Position numbers and translations under genes: made by a program
Shown: one piece after another, positions 24,101 to 34,275 of the stretch
Numbering within the stretch: position 1 is the stretch's first letter
Layout: each line of letters opens with the position of its first letter
Origin: a virus
IMG/VR virus record: IMGVR_UViG_3300032132_000211
Location: 1 to 64,000 of that record
DNA length: 64,000 bases
Reading direction: 5' to 3' (one strand)
The notes under the pieces: model-generated
Told to the model about the DNA's origin: nothing
Database searches by the model: none
Seen by the model: the letters and a program-made list of their open reading frames with translations, nothing else

Positions 24101-26363
24101 CAGGTACTGGCTTGCCTTCGATAGCGTACTTGTCAAATGACACAACGTCTGACCCGTCTTCAAACTCTTCTGTTGCTGTAACTCCTAGCCAGCCTCTGTA
24201 TATTCCCCTTTCTACAAACTCATCGTCAAAGATAACCGACCTGTACTGCGAGGCTAAGAGCGGCCCGCCGATGGCGTAGTCCGCAAACGAGTTAAGCCAG
24301 TCTGGGTCGGTAGTCGTGTCACCAAAGGACTTGCCCGCGCTAGGCGCTAAAGTCCTGCGTGCTTTACCGAAGAACAATGGCACAACAGCCTCTGGGTTAT
24401 CAGGGCTTAACAGTATGTCATTATCGAAAGAGTCATCTCTTGCTAAGTCACTTACAATAACGGTAGGAATCTCTGTGTCGAGAACGTCCATGTTAGGGTT
24501 GATAGCCGTGACCTTAATCGTGTCGCTTGCTTCAACGTCTATGATCTTGCCGTTGAACCTGGTGTACAGCGTTTTGTTGATCGTATCGTAATTCATTATT
24601 TTGAGATCACAGCCAAACAGATCTTCCAAATCATGATCGTCGGTAAACTCGCTATCGTTATTCGCGAATGAGATAGAAGCCTTCTCAACTCCAACGACTC
24701 CGAAGTACGCGTCTGGTGCCGTGGTAGCCAGCTTAATTGACTTAGCTACTCCACGCTTGTATAAACGGTTAAGCGAGGAAAACGTGAAGTGCTCCGAAAC
24801 AGGTGATGTGGTGACGCCTTCCGGCATCCCCGAGTCCAGGTCCAATAGGCTCGCAGCAGAAACTGTAGCTCCTGCGTTGATCGCGTCTATCACCTGCTGC
24901 CCGGTTACAACCGAGTTTATAACTGAGGCTTCATCTATATCACCTGACTGAATCTTTGTAACAAGCTCACTGGACGTAACCCCGTCCATCAGGTAAATGT
25001 CGTCTGATGTGGAGTAGCGATGTATGTCGAGAGGTTTGCTTATCTCTACTAACGTGTGCGACGAGTACCGTTCTTTAGGAGTAGGTGTAGCCGAGTCAGT
25101 TGCTGTTCCCACTGCTTGCTGGAATTGAAGCAACATTAAGTTGCGGTGTTCCATAGCCGACTTGTGAGTGTCGAGAGCACTTGGTGCTAGTATCTGGTCG
25201 AAACCGTTCCGTACTAGCATCTCGTCCGTGGAAGAATCAACTGTTGCTTTGTGTACGTGGAAACTCACAGCCTGTTGCCCAGAAATAGGTAGCAGTTCGT
25301 TAGACGAGGCTAATAGCCGAGCGGTAGAGAAGTTCATCAGATCATCTCTGGTCACTGTGTCGAAGTCAGTAGAGGAGCCTGTTATACCTAGTCCTCTGTA
25401 GCGCATTGTAACGTGTCCGTAATGCGTAGCGTGACTAGGGCCTGATCGCATAGAGCCTAGAACCATGTAAGTCAAGCCAGCAAATGTTTGGTGCGTTGTC
25501 CTAAGAACGTTCGTGGTAACGCCAGCCGTGTTCTCTGTACCCGTGTATATGGTTCGGTCTTTAAACTGATTTATAGCAGAGACTACGAAAGGATTCCCAC
25601 TAAGAGGGATCAAAGCACAGCGAAGCCTACGGAAGTTTGCTTCGTCTCCTCCTCCTGAAAAGCTTTGCGTTGAAAACACCAAGTGATGCTCTCCTTTAGC
25701 CAGCTGCATTCTCTCAGCAGAGGCAACGCCCACCCAGCAGTCGCTAGAACTTTTACGGTGCGTGGTGTCAAGCAGGGTAGTCTCGGTGTTGTTCTCTTGG
25801 TCAAAGTATACTTTAAGCCCCACATGTTCGTCAGCTGATCCTGGGTTTGGCTGTACCTCTCCGTAAGTCAGCACCAATGCGTCAGTAGTCTTTGGGTGGA
25901 ATATATGCTGCATCAAGATTTTATTTAATCTTGTTTCAGTTCCTATGATCTCTGTGGTCGGGTCTGCGCCTTGCTCCACTATCTCCCACTCTTCAACGCC
26001 AAAAACAGCTAGCCTTGTGTTCTCAAACATCTGGTTAGTTGTATAAGAAGATTTTCCTCTCAGTACTATGGTATGTGACGCGATGGATAACTCACCAAAC
26101 CAAATCATCGAAGCAACGCCGCTTGTTGTATTAAGCTCACAGACAGTAGTGCCGTCAACAGTTACCGCCCAATCTCCAACATTTGAGGGCCAGCACTGGT
26201 CTGGGTCTGCTAGGGACGTGTCTTCTTGTTGCCCATACGCTGTAGCCACGAACTTAGTTAAAGCCGTGGGCGTAAACGTGATGGACTCTAGATCTTGCCA
26301 GCTGGAGGTTACGGTCGTACCAGCTGACGCCCTAGAGAAAAATACTTCTGAATCTGCCGCCAT
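21138..26363 (-). CDS. Large tail-tip protein with two LamG-like domains
   Basis: 1741 residues. The N-terminal half is beta-rich and carries ILMQHIFHPK and DEASVINSVVTGQQVI segments with no clear family. Residues about 940-1165 and 1230-1450 form two LamG/concanavalin-like lectin domains (RGEWKFNGDINDSV ... LVIGGSAASTGDFKGLIHNV and EGDFTVYFYGVWRGD ... QRWVGDISFFGIL). The C-terminal ~240 residues (LSDILNDLGMVRGM, KDVRIEYRQFHD, LKYGNLVEISIP) resemble siphovirus tail-hub/gpJ-type proteins. LamG domains likely bind surface glycans, making it the main adsorption candidate. It directly follows the tape measure gene. Confidence 0.75.
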   Translation of the reverse strand: MAADSEVFFSRASAGTTVTSSWQDLESITFTPTALTKFVATAYGQQEDTSLADPDQCWPSNVGDWAVTVDGTTVCELNTTSGVASMIWFGELSIASHTIVLRGKSSYTTNQMFENTRLAVFGVEEWEIVEQGADPTTEIIGTETRLNKILMQHIFHPKTTDALVLTYGEVQPNPGSADEHVGLKVYFDQENNTETTLLDTTHRKSSSDCWVGVASAERMQLAKGEHHLVFSTQSFSGGGDEANFRRLRCALIPLSGNPFVVSAINQFKDRTIYTGTENTAGVTTNVLRTTHQTFAGLTYMVLGSMRSGPSHATHYGHVTMRYRGLGITGSSTDFDTVTRDDLMNFSTARLLASSNELLPISGQQAVSFHVHKATVDSSTDEMLVRNGFDQILAPSALDTHKSAMEHRNLMLLQFQQAVGTATDSATPTPKERYSSHTLVEISKPLDIHRYSTSDDIYLMDGVTSSELVTKIQSGDIDEASVINSVVTGQQVIDAINAGATVSAASLLDLDSGMPEGVTTSPVSEHFTFSSLNRLYKRGVAKSIKLATTAPDAYFGVVGVEKASISFANNDSEFTDDHDLEDLFGCDLKIMNYDTINKTLYTRFNGKIIDVEASDTIKVTAINPNMDVLDTEIPTVIVSDLARDDSFDNDILLSPDNPEAVVPLFFGKARRTLAPSAGKSFGDTTTDPDWLNSFADYAIGGPLLASQYRSVIFDDEFVERGIYRGWLGVTATEEFEDGSDVVSFDKYAIEGKPVPVVRFASFIITTSVRTGPLALPHPVADHGVDVGLATPYNLYPAFTPVSKFLSAIGYVEGRDWQTHPNNSDGITFLPALTSGIDGATQPSVFAAGVTTGTFSRQAGTSANKLAGSGFTDTFTGATTTAQFTQVTAVVGVSQTLVDISDATIGYMDFTEGDHYTVASTNRHRSLEDKINWSPIKDKRGEWKFNGDINDSVATNHLTGDDSQPTYNSAKTALEAFGTAGLGTVSILHAGITPTTQLDFSPTEDFRLTAYVSQNGAGELEGTVARRSTGTTDGFILDIQSEDTFLPAGGDADKYVARARLGDVGLGSYDTLYSASITTGIQLNDGNIHKIDLLVKRDFASADRDYSRLMVDDIMQDSELASLLSNQRYELDGAGDLVIGGSAASTGDFKGLIHNVVLAEDGEGDPEEGVDYSIDWTYIRDSYEAIWEYNNVVASNPVPVGSNIFPIGYDMKVAGCDTVPTAITSTVPLMGSTTMSWVQGPGDSGYAVRFNFSNPESAWNLGTSGLDETTFLGGVPGDKNGRVEFDDVPALMTHEGDFTVYFYGVWRGDVAEDSIAVAKETSTNSKPSYALGMAGGKAFGSVRVNGSMVDIGTAASGAESLTPADSKVPVYMQLERAGATLNLYLNGQLEATRACGKSLSSDFDSSDLVVASNAIYSQRWVGDISFFGILDYAGGLEFAKMQLDLMSRGIKGGFCQELQGENSDFEKNTTIHVPFIEGTGTSIKNRNLHRNYVQTIKRVLSDPITGAGERVDGLNFDLSTVILDDLELKCDFAQATPRKLSDILNDLGMVRGMTVKKTATGKWKILVDDSNTVVAAKFGQGDGVFNNIVNVKSLKHRSSDEAVKDVRIEYRQFHDTEGNLNYHSFVERNVLPYGASKKVYQNPYILDHKTADKVADYLGKKLRVASKVLNITVGQEGMPLKYGNLVEISIPRLNITSEIFQVAEVSSDGITVQLTLNGYSAQIFDYDPGPLPGDENIIASTGR

Positions 26364-26366
26364 AAT

Positions 26367-29300
26367 TTATCTTGACGAGCCACGGACTTTCCTGATCTCT
26401 GTTCCCAGAGAGCCGGTCCTTACGGCCCTTATTAGCTCCTGTATAACTTCTTCGCTCAATTCGTTCGAGTCTAGTGCATCTGTGCCGTCGATGTAGATGT
26501 TTATCTCCTCGATCAGCCCCCCAAATGCTCCACCCTCTGCTGAGTCTTGGCCTACTTCACTCAGCATTATGCGGTCCACGATGAGATTTTCAACCCTTAG
26601 ATCTATTTTATCAGATAGGAGCTGTGTAATCAAGGCGTTTATGTTACCCAGTGAAGCTACTAGTACCGCGAACGCATCGCCGCCCGTTGTGAGGTTTCCA
26701 TTCGCATCGTACGTCAACGACTCATTGTCATCGCTAGATCCGGTGCTGCCGTCATCTTCTTCCTCCTCATCAGGCGCTGTGTTCTCAGCGATCTCTTTCA
26801 AGATATCAAGCTGCGACTGGAGAACATCTAATTCAGTTAAACCTTCGTTGGCTGCGATGCCGACTTCGTCAAGAATGGCAAGTAATTGCTGTTGTAATCT
26901 TTGGAACCCAGCAGAGCCTGTTTGCAGCCCAGCTATTCCTGCACCGCCGCCTTGCTGGGCAATTCCGAATATACTTGAAATCAAGTTTATGATCTCACTG
27001 GCTGAACCCTGCCTGCTAGCCACATCTCCTCCACCTCTGAATATATCCAGCTGCTCTCCAAGACTGCCTTGAGCAGAGGCCAGCTGCGCGTTGATGTTCT
27101 GGCTGGAGCCAGAGCCGAACAGTATGTTGTTCCTGGCGCTGTTAACAGAGTCAAGTATGCTCTGCCAGCCCTGTAGCAGCGACAATTGATCCGCTATCAG
27201 CTGTGACTGCTTATCAAGTGTTCCGCGATATGCATCCAGTAGATCATTATCACCGAAGATCTGCGCTATCAAGTCCAGGATCGGTCCAAGTAACTCAGCA
27301 GCGCCTTCAATCCCAGCCAGTGCTTCGGGGAGGAAATCTTGGATAAACTGTAAGATGTCATCCTGTGAAGCATCTCCGCTCAGTAGCTCTCCTATCTTAT
27401 CGAAGAACGGTGCCAGCGTGGCGATGAACAGTTGGTTTGTGAGCGTCTCGACGAATGCATCAATGATGCTGTCACCGATTCCTCTTTTAAATGTTAATTT
27501 AAACTTCTCTACAGCAGCCGCCGTATCCCCGGAGGTCAAAGCTTCTATGATTGATGTCTTGAATGCATTAGCTAACTGGTTGAATACGTTCAGGCTTGCT
27601 GTGACAAGACGTGTAAACTTGTCTACATCCAATTCGCCTGCCTCGTTTAAAGCAGCTTCAAATAGCTCGACAACGTCTATAGCTTTGGGCAGCTCTTCTT
27701 GCAACGAGTCTAAGCTCTGCTCGATTAAAGTTTGTTTTCTATTTTGGCCAATTATGCCTTCTTCTCTGGCTTGGCTAATCAGCGCAAAGGCAGCGATGAA
27801 CTCTTCTACGTTAGACACATTCTCGGAGAGGTCGGTCAATGCTTTCCTGATGTTTTTCTTGCCTTCTTTGATAGCATCCTCTGCGCCTGTTATCAGATCA
27901 GCGAACTCTTCATCGAAGGTAGCGAACACTATCTTCATCACTTCTGGATCAAACAGCTTGTCACTAGCCTTCAGGATACCGTCGTCTTTAAGGTCTTTGA
28001 AACGCTCCTCAAACTGCTCGAAAGAAACACCTGTGAGGTCTTCTAACTCTCGGAAGATCTCATCCCTAGCTGCTACGGCCTCATCTCTAGCGTCAACTAT
28101 ATTGTAAATACCAGCTACTCTTTTGGTCCCTACCTTGATTTCATCTGATTCTACGGTCGTGGAACCGACTTGCGTCGAACCACCCTTGGCCCCCTTTCTG
28201 TTGAGGTAGAACGTAAGACCGCTACCAAGCCCACCTGACACGGTGCCATGCATATTCACACCCGCGTTGTTATGCCCTAGGGCGTAGAACACTATCGGGA
28301 ATGACTTTTTGGGGTCGCCACCGCTCAAAATGTGTTCGGCTGCTTCATTTAAGACTCCTTGGTCTACCGTTCCTACACTGGGGTCTACCCCTTGTGAAAT
28401 GGCAACCTTTTTTATCTGCTTTAACAGGTATTTCTTGAACTGGTCTTTCAGGTTGTTGTATTCTTCTTGTGCGTCTTGTGTGTCCGCCGTCGAGTCAACC
28501 AGCGCGGTCCCGGTCAAGAACTCAAGATCGCTGCCTCCTCCTCTAAACGCGTCAGCTGCGCTGGTTGCGTTTGTGAACGGCTCTAGGAAACCTTTCCTGT
28601 CATCAACCTTATCTCCGAAATCCAAGAAGCTCTTGTCTGATATGATTCCGCGCAAGCCTTCAAGCGGTAGACCCAGTGTTGAGCCCAAGGCCAAGAACGT
28701 GTCTTCAAAGATGCTTCGGAACTGTTGGAAGCTAGGCAGCACGTCCTGTGACATTACATTACGAATAGCCGCGCCGAATTGCTCGAACGTAATCTCACCA
28801 GAAGCTAGTTGTATGTTTAGCTCTGAAATCTGATCCGTCAGAGGTACGACAATTCCTTCTTGCAAGACAGACTGTGTGAGCGATTGAGTGAACGCGCCGA
28901 TTACTTGCTGCTGAATGAACTCATCGAACTTCTTTCCTAGCAGATTGAAGGCTGTGTCTAGGGTGCCTCCTGAAAGTGCTAGCTTAAGTGGCTCCTCAAC
29001 TATAGAGCCAATGCCCCCAGCTGCGGTCTCCAAAGTACCCTGTATGGTTTCTTGCAGCTTCTCCATGTCAACTTCGCCGTCTATTCTAAATTGCCTTACT
29101 GCTTTAGAAGCAACATCAATTCCTTTCGGGAATTCATTGCTAAAGATTAGCGCCGCACCTCGTATCGCTGACTCCAATGAAGCCATTGTGTCTGCATTTA
29201 GTTTTCCTTTCTTGTCCAAATGCTCAAATGACTCGGCCACTTGCTCTACTGTAGTTGAGAAGTTGCCTGCAACTCCACCCAGACCTTCAAAAAGCCTTTC

Positions 29301-32300
29301 TAAATCAAGGTCTTTCAGAGATAATCCACTTTCAACTAGATCAAGTAGAATCCTGTTAGAGAGTCCGACTGCGGCGTTAAAGCCTCTTTTACCGTCCAAG
29401 CCAGAAGCCACGCCAAAGCCTAACGCAGTTAATGCGTCAGCTAGATCCGCTATGTCTTTTACATTCGATCCCCTGCCACGAAGGCCCTGTTCCAAACGTT
29501 CTTGAGTTCTGTTCAGTCTGTCGTCGTGGACTCCTTGTCTGCCAATATTAGGATCGAACCTTCGCAGATCGTCCTCTAGAGAACTTTCTCTACCTACGCC
29601 GATATCCAAACCAGTCAGGCCAGCCCTTCCGAACTCCTCTTCAATAATCGGGAACGCAGCTTTTGAAATAGTTTTTAAGAAGGAGAATTTCTTTGCGTTA
29701 ATGATTTGTATCACAGTGAAGATGATAACAGCTAAAATTGCCACAATAGCTGCCGCGCCTGCTGCTGTACTCGCTGCGCCTGTTTGCCCAATGCCTCCTG
29801 CGCCTACAGAGCCATTCAGAACTGCCGGTGAAGCTAGTCCGCCGCCTAAACCGTAGCCACCTAACGAAGCTCCGTAAGATGCAGCAGAAGTTCCGATAAC
29901 ACCACCAGTAGCAGAGTAGGCTGCTGCTGATACGCCAGCCGTTAAACTGCCGCCACCCGCTGTAACAGCCGAGAACTCTGCAAGAGCCATTACCGCCCCG
30001 TAAGCTCTGTAGGCGTCAATTGCTCCTCTTCCCGCCATAGCAGCAGTGCTGTTACCTCCGATCTCATCCCTGATAAGTCCCGCCGTAAATATGCCACCTG
30101 TTCCACCACCTCCGCCAAACAGTCCCCCCAAGCCACTGAAGATTCCGCCTCCGCCGCCTCCAGATCCAAAGCTCGCAAGAGTACTTAGAACATTGCCTCC
30201 ACCACCACTGGCTCCGTCGCCTGATATAGCTGAGAAGACTTTAGCGAATGCACCGCCTATGTTTTCAATTACGTTCTCTCCTAGTCCAAAGATATTATCT
30301 TTAAACTTAATATCAAACTTTAGCTTCTCTTTTATGCTCTCTGCGAATGCGTTTTTAAAGCCGTCTAACAAAGAGTCTTTAACTACGTCTCCGATGTCCG
30401 ACAGCTTGCCGCCCTCGAACACAACGTCTGTAATAGCGTCTGCCAGGTCATCTCTAACTGTGTCAGCCATCTGCTGCCAGATCTGCTGCATAGTTGTGAG
30501 TTCTATTATCTCTCTTTGTAGCAGGTTCAGCCTGTGCTCTTGTGTTTGGACAGCTAGCTCCTGTGTTTCCACAGTCTTTGCCGCATTCTGAATTTTCTTC
30601 TGCTCTTCAATTTCTAGCTGCCTGTCCTTCTGCTTTAGCTTATCAACTTCAGCCTTAAGCGCCCTAGCGGCTTTTAACTTCTCTTTCGCAGTTTTGAGTG
30701 CAGCACGAGAAGCCTCCTGTTCTAGCCTCAGACCTGCTACTCGGGCGTCTTCAGTAGTGAGACTGCCGAGCTTAACTTCTAAATCCAGCTCCTCTCTCTT
30801 TTGCGCTATTACCTGCTGCTTCTTTTTTCCTACAGCGTTTATGCGCTCTATTTCAGAGTTGTAGTTAGCTATTCGCTGATTCTCTAAGTCCTCTTCATGT
30901 CGTGCAATTTCTCTGTCAAAAGCTAGTTGTCGTTTTTGACCTAGCACAGTTCCCGCCAGTCTAGCTTTAGCTCTAGCAGCTTCCTCTTCTGCTGCTTTTA
31001 TAATAGCTCTTTGAACCTCTTGGTCCACGACGCTGGGATTTTCCTGCTTTTTCAACTCGGCAAGCCTTTCTTGTGCGAGTTTTATCTCAACTGCCGAGCC
31101 TTTAATAACCAGACGCAAACGTTCTTGCTCATCCGAAAACAGCGCGGCCTTAGCTTCTACACTGTCAAGTTCTTTTGCTAAGTCCCTAAAGTTCGTAGCA
31201 GTATTTTTGGTTATGTCAGCCAGTTCCTTACCGAACGCAACGTTTACTTCCTGAGAGGAGCTGTACGCGTCAAAGCTGAGTTTTTGCCTGTCTATGATAT
31301 TGGTCATAAACTCGACATCCGTCCCTGCTTCTGCGGCTCTTACCTTTATAGCTTCTAGGGTTGCTATGAATTCCCTCTGTAGCTCTACAGTTGGTGCTAG
31401 CTCTACTTGCAATTCTTTATACTTCTCTCGGTGTCTGTCTATCACTAGAGAAACACCATCACGAAGTTCGTTAGTAGTAGCAAATAGGTCGGGGTTATCA
31501 CTCTCATCAAATTTGTTAGCTGAAAGTGAGGCGCGCAATTGCTTCTCTGCTCGTACTCTCTCGTCTATAGCGGCGGTGTGCGCCGCATGTCCCTGCTTAG
31601 AGGCTATCCGCTCCTTATGCTGCGCCTCCTCCAAAACTGCCAAATCTCCTCTAAGACTTTCTATCTTAATACTGATGCCAGAGAACGTGCGTAGTGCTTC
31701 TTGGTTTTCAGCCTCAATCTGGTCAAAGAATCTGCTGGAAGCATTGCGGAAGTGCGTTTCAATAAGCGTCGGCAACGAAGATATCTGGCCGTCAATTTTC
31801 GCAATCTCCTCTTTTATATCTCTGATTCTTGCTGTTGCTGGATCTTCATAGTCAGCTGCTGCATGGCTCCTAAGCCCTGAGACCCTAGCAGCCTTCGAGA
31901 AGAGCGAAAATATCCCTGCACGGCTTTTAGCTTTGGCCTCTTGCGATACTAACTCGTCTTCTAATTTCTCTTTATTCTTAGCAAACTTCTCTTGAGCCGT
32001 TGCTGCTATGTCGAAAGCATCTCCCAACCCCTTCAACTGAAGCTTCAATCCGTCAGTCGGTTTTATCAGCTTTAACAGAGACTTCTCCATGTAGACGAGA
32101 GCGGCACCTGCTAATGTAACTTTAGTGGCTGTCAGCGCCATGCCCGCCGCCATCGCCGGGAGTCCAGCTCCACCAGCCAGCGAGGCTATGGCCCCAGTAA
32201 CAATCAGAAGAACACCCGCCATCTTAGTGAGATCTCCGGTTAGTTTAATTATCCACTCTAAAGCTTCTATTGTCTTCTGCTTAAGGAATTCAAATGCGTT

Positions 32301-34151
32301 ACCCACGTTACCAATACTTTCTATCATGTTGCCGGTTTTAGCAACAAATATAGCCATCTGGTCGATGACTTGACCGAAGCCTCTTAGCAGAGATTTGAAG
32401 AACAGCCTAGCGCCATCTGTGTTGAACAAATCTAGCAGCCTTTGCTTTAACCTTTCAAATGTCTTTTCCAGGCCAGTCATCTGCGTTTCCATTGCGATGG
32501 CCGCAGCGTTTGTGCCTTCGATGTTAAGTTTTAACGACTTATACGCAGCTACGTTTTGAATAAGGGCGTTAGCTGAGTTAGCTGTTCTACGATCTAATGC
32601 TCTAAACGCAGCGGCCGTTGAGAACCCAGCGTCTTTAAGCGTTTGCAGAATATCGCCAAAGTCATTGAACAGAGGGTTAATGTCATCCATGTTAATGCTT
32701 AACGCTCTTAACTCTGACCTGAATTTATCTGTAGGAGCGAGCAACGCAGCCAGTACCTGCCTGACGCCTGTGCCCTGGGTAGATGCTCGAATACCTTGGT
32801 TAGCCATTGTGCCCAAGGCCGCAGCCAATTCTTCAATTTGCAGTCCTGCTCCAGACGCCGCTGGCGCGGCGAAGTTAAACGCTGTGTTCAAGCCTTCGAC
32901 TGTTAGCTTACTTCTGTTGATCGCAGCTACAAGAACGTTAGAGACATCTGTCGCCTGTTCAGCTGTGAGCTTAAACGCACGCAATGTCGTGGTCAAAACC
33001 TTTACTGATTCGTCAATAGAAGACAGTGTGCCGATACTCAAAGACACAACGGCGTTTAGAGCCGCCATCCCTTCTGCTGCTTTGAAACCCGCCTGTCCTA
33101 ATTGTGTTAACCCTGCTCCAAGCTCGGCGGCTGAGAACGGGGTTCTTACCGCCAAGTTACGTAGTGATACTGCTAGGTTATTTATCTCCTCTGTCGTGGC
33201 AACAGTAATAGCCGCAATGTTATGCAGCTGCTGGTCAAACGCGAATATGTTTTGAAGTGCATCTCGCCCTAATTTAAGAGTTCCGTTCCACAGTTTCCAA
33301 ATCGAGTTTACAAGAATAATTCGTCTGGCGAAGTCCCCCAGCTTCAAGTCTAGGCCGGTGACCTTCTGTAGCAGCCCCTGTACGTGCTGCTTAGTCTGGC
33401 CCATAGCGCGGCCCATAGAAGTCGTGTTTGTGGCTGCTCTGGCAGTGGAAGCGCCGGATTTAGTGGAGATCTTCTCCAGCTCATTCATTTTTAATGCAAA
33501 TTTACCTGCATCACCTAGAGATGACTTCCAAGCTCGTTGCATTGCTTGAATCGCTGTCGTACCTGTTATGGATGCAAGATTGTTCTTTTCCCAGTTCTTA
33601 GTCATCTTGGTCATCTGCCTGCTAAAGCCTGATAGGTTGGCTTCGCTGTTCTTGACCGCTGTAGACCATTTAACGATGTTCGGGTGGAAGCCCCTAAATC
33701 TGTCGGCCACATTTTTGAGTCCCTGTCCGAATATGCCCCAGGCTTTACCAGACTTTATTGTCTGCGCTGAAGATTCCTTCATAACCCCTATCTGGGCGCG
33801 TATGCTTTTTATTGTATTCTGCTGGGCTGTAGACAGCGTTTTGAAGTTTTCACCATATTGCTTGGTTACTTTAGCAGCCGCTGCTTGCTTCTTGTTTAAC
33901 GCATCAGTCTCTTCAGCGTTCAGCTTGGTCGTTTTGCTAGCTTCTCGTTCAGCCGTTTTAAGGGCCTGGAAAGCCTTGGTCATCTTGTCGAGCTGTTTGA
34001 AGGATTCGTCGAACTTACGGACCTGCTTATTCAGCTCACCACCCAGTTTCTCCATTGCGGTAGAAACAGTTTTGAGAGCAGCAAGGAGTTCCTTGGCATC
34101 TGCTGTGATTTTTACTGAGAGGACGCCTAGGTTTTGATTGCCACCGGCCAT
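26367..34151 (-). CDS. Tape measure protein (TP901 type)
   Basis: 2594 residues. N-terminal ~320 residues are coiled coil; residues about 320-580 match the TP901-type tape measure core (FAFDQQLHNIAA, VRTPFSAAELGAGLTQLGQAG, ALDRRTANSANALIQN). Further coiled coils follow at about 750-1230, then a Gly-rich stretch (GLGGLFGGGGGTGG) and a hydrophobic helix near residue 1470 (AAIVAILAVIIFTVIQII). The C-terminal half contains repeated helical blocks. It sets tail length; at about 0.15 nm per residue it predicts a tail near 0.39 micrometre. Preceded by a late-type promoter and a ~120-nt leader. Confidence 0.93.
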   Translation of the reverse strand: MAGGNQNLGVLSVKITADAKELLAALKTVSTAMEKLGGELNKQVRKFDESFKQLDKMTKAFQALKTAEREASKTTKLNAEETDALNKKQAAAAKVTKQYGENFKTLSTAQQNTIKSIRAQIGVMKESSAQTIKSGKAWGIFGQGLKNVADRFRGFHPNIVKWSTAVKNSEANLSGFSRQMTKMTKNWEKNNLASITGTTAIQAMQRAWKSSLGDAGKFALKMNELEKISTKSGASTARAATNTTSMGRAMGQTKQHVQGLLQKVTGLDLKLGDFARRIILVNSIWKLWNGTLKLGRDALQNIFAFDQQLHNIAAITVATTEEINNLAVSLRNLAVRTPFSAAELGAGLTQLGQAGFKAAEGMAALNAVVSLSIGTLSSIDESVKVLTTTLRAFKLTAEQATDVSNVLVAAINRSKLTVEGLNTAFNFAAPAASGAGLQIEELAAALGTMANQGIRASTQGTGVRQVLAALLAPTDKFRSELRALSINMDDINPLFNDFGDILQTLKDAGFSTAAAFRALDRRTANSANALIQNVAAYKSLKLNIEGTNAAAIAMETQMTGLEKTFERLKQRLLDLFNTDGARLFFKSLLRGFGQVIDQMAIFVAKTGNMIESIGNVGNAFEFLKQKTIEALEWIIKLTGDLTKMAGVLLIVTGAIASLAGGAGLPAMAAGMALTATKVTLAGAALVYMEKSLLKLIKPTDGLKLQLKGLGDAFDIAATAQEKFAKNKEKLEDELVSQEAKAKSRAGIFSLFSKAARVSGLRSHAAADYEDPATARIRDIKEEIAKIDGQISSLPTLIETHFRNASSRFFDQIEAENQEALRTFSGISIKIESLRGDLAVLEEAQHKERIASKQGHAAHTAAIDERVRAEKQLRASLSANKFDESDNPDLFATTNELRDGVSLVIDRHREKYKELQVELAPTVELQREFIATLEAIKVRAAEAGTDVEFMTNIIDRQKLSFDAYSSSQEVNVAFGKELADITKNTATNFRDLAKELDSVEAKAALFSDEQERLRLVIKGSAVEIKLAQERLAELKKQENPSVVDQEVQRAIIKAAEEEAARAKARLAGTVLGQKRQLAFDREIARHEEDLENQRIANYNSEIERINAVGKKKQQVIAQKREELDLEVKLGSLTTEDARVAGLRLEQEASRAALKTAKEKLKAARALKAEVDKLKQKDRQLEIEEQKKIQNAAKTVETQELAVQTQEHRLNLLQREIIELTTMQQIWQQMADTVRDDLADAITDVVFEGGKLSDIGDVVKDSLLDGFKNAFAESIKEKLKFDIKFKDNIFGLGENVIENIGGAFAKVFSAISGDGASGGGGNVLSTLASFGSGGGGGGIFSGLGGLFGGGGGTGGIFTAGLIRDEIGGNSTAAMAGRGAIDAYRAYGAVMALAEFSAVTAGGGSLTAGVSAAAYSATGGVIGTSAASYGASLGGYGLGGGLASPAVLNGSVGAGGIGQTGAASTAAGAAAIVAILAVIIFTVIQIINAKKFSFLKTISKAAFPIIEEEFGRAGLTGLDIGVGRESSLEDDLRRFDPNIGRQGVHDDRLNRTQERLEQGLRGRGSNVKDIADLADALTALGFGVASGLDGKRGFNAAVGLSNRILLDLVESGLSLKDLDLERLFEGLGGVAGNFSTTVEQVAESFEHLDKKGKLNADTMASLESAIRGAALIFSNEFPKGIDVASKAVRQFRIDGEVDMEKLQETIQGTLETAAGGIGSIVEEPLKLALSGGTLDTAFNLLGKKFDEFIQQQVIGAFTQSLTQSVLQEGIVVPLTDQISELNIQLASGEITFEQFGAAIRNVMSQDVLPSFQQFRSIFEDTFLALGSTLGLPLEGLRGIISDKSFLDFGDKVDDRKGFLEPFTNATSAADAFRGGGSDLEFLTGTALVDSTADTQDAQEEYNNLKDQFKKYLLKQIKKVAISQGVDPSVGTVDQGVLNEAAEHILSGGDPKKSFPIVFYALGHNNAGVNMHGTVSGGLGSGLTFYLNRKGAKGGSTQVGSTTVESDEIKVGTKRVAGIYNIVDARDEAVAARDEIFRELEDLTGVSFEQFEERFKDLKDDGILKASDKLFDPEVMKIVFATFDEEFADLITGAEDAIKEGKKNIRKALTDLSENVSNVEEFIAAFALISQAREEGIIGQNRKQTLIEQSLDSLQEELPKAIDVVELFEAALNEAGELDVDKFTRLVTASLNVFNQLANAFKTSIIEALTSGDTAAAVEKFKLTFKRGIGDSIIDAFVETLTNQLFIATLAPFFDKIGELLSGDASQDDILQFIQDFLPEALAGIEGAAELLGPILDLIAQIFGDNDLLDAYRGTLDKQSQLIADQLSLLQGWQSILDSVNSARNNILFGSGSSQNINAQLASAQGSLGEQLDIFRGGGDVASRQGSASEIINLISSIFGIAQQGGGAGIAGLQTGSAGFQRLQQQLLAILDEVGIAANEGLTELDVLQSQLDILKEIAENTAPDEEEEDDGSTGSSDDNESLTYDANGNLTTGGDAFAVLVASLGNINALITQLLSDKIDLRVENLIVDRIMLSEVGQDSAEGGAFGGLIEEINIYIDGTDALDSNELSEEVIQELIRAVRTGSLGTEIRKVRGSSR

Positions 34152-34275
34152 TGAATACTCCTAAATAAAGCTACTAATACTGTCGTACAAGTGTTAACTT
34201 CATTCGGGGGTGTGGAGTGTTTTTATAGTTAATTAGTCACTACCCACAGGAACGGTTAAAAACTCGTTATACCTC

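Noticed and set aside
25660-25700. GCGTTGAAAACACC on the + strand inside the tail-tip gene
   Set aside because: No -10 element lies 16-18 bp downstream and no + strand gene follows.
26497-33255. Several long + strand open frames opposite the tape measure gene
   Set aside because: They mirror the codon usage of the - strand gene and give Ser/Pro/Leu-rich peptides without RBS or domains.
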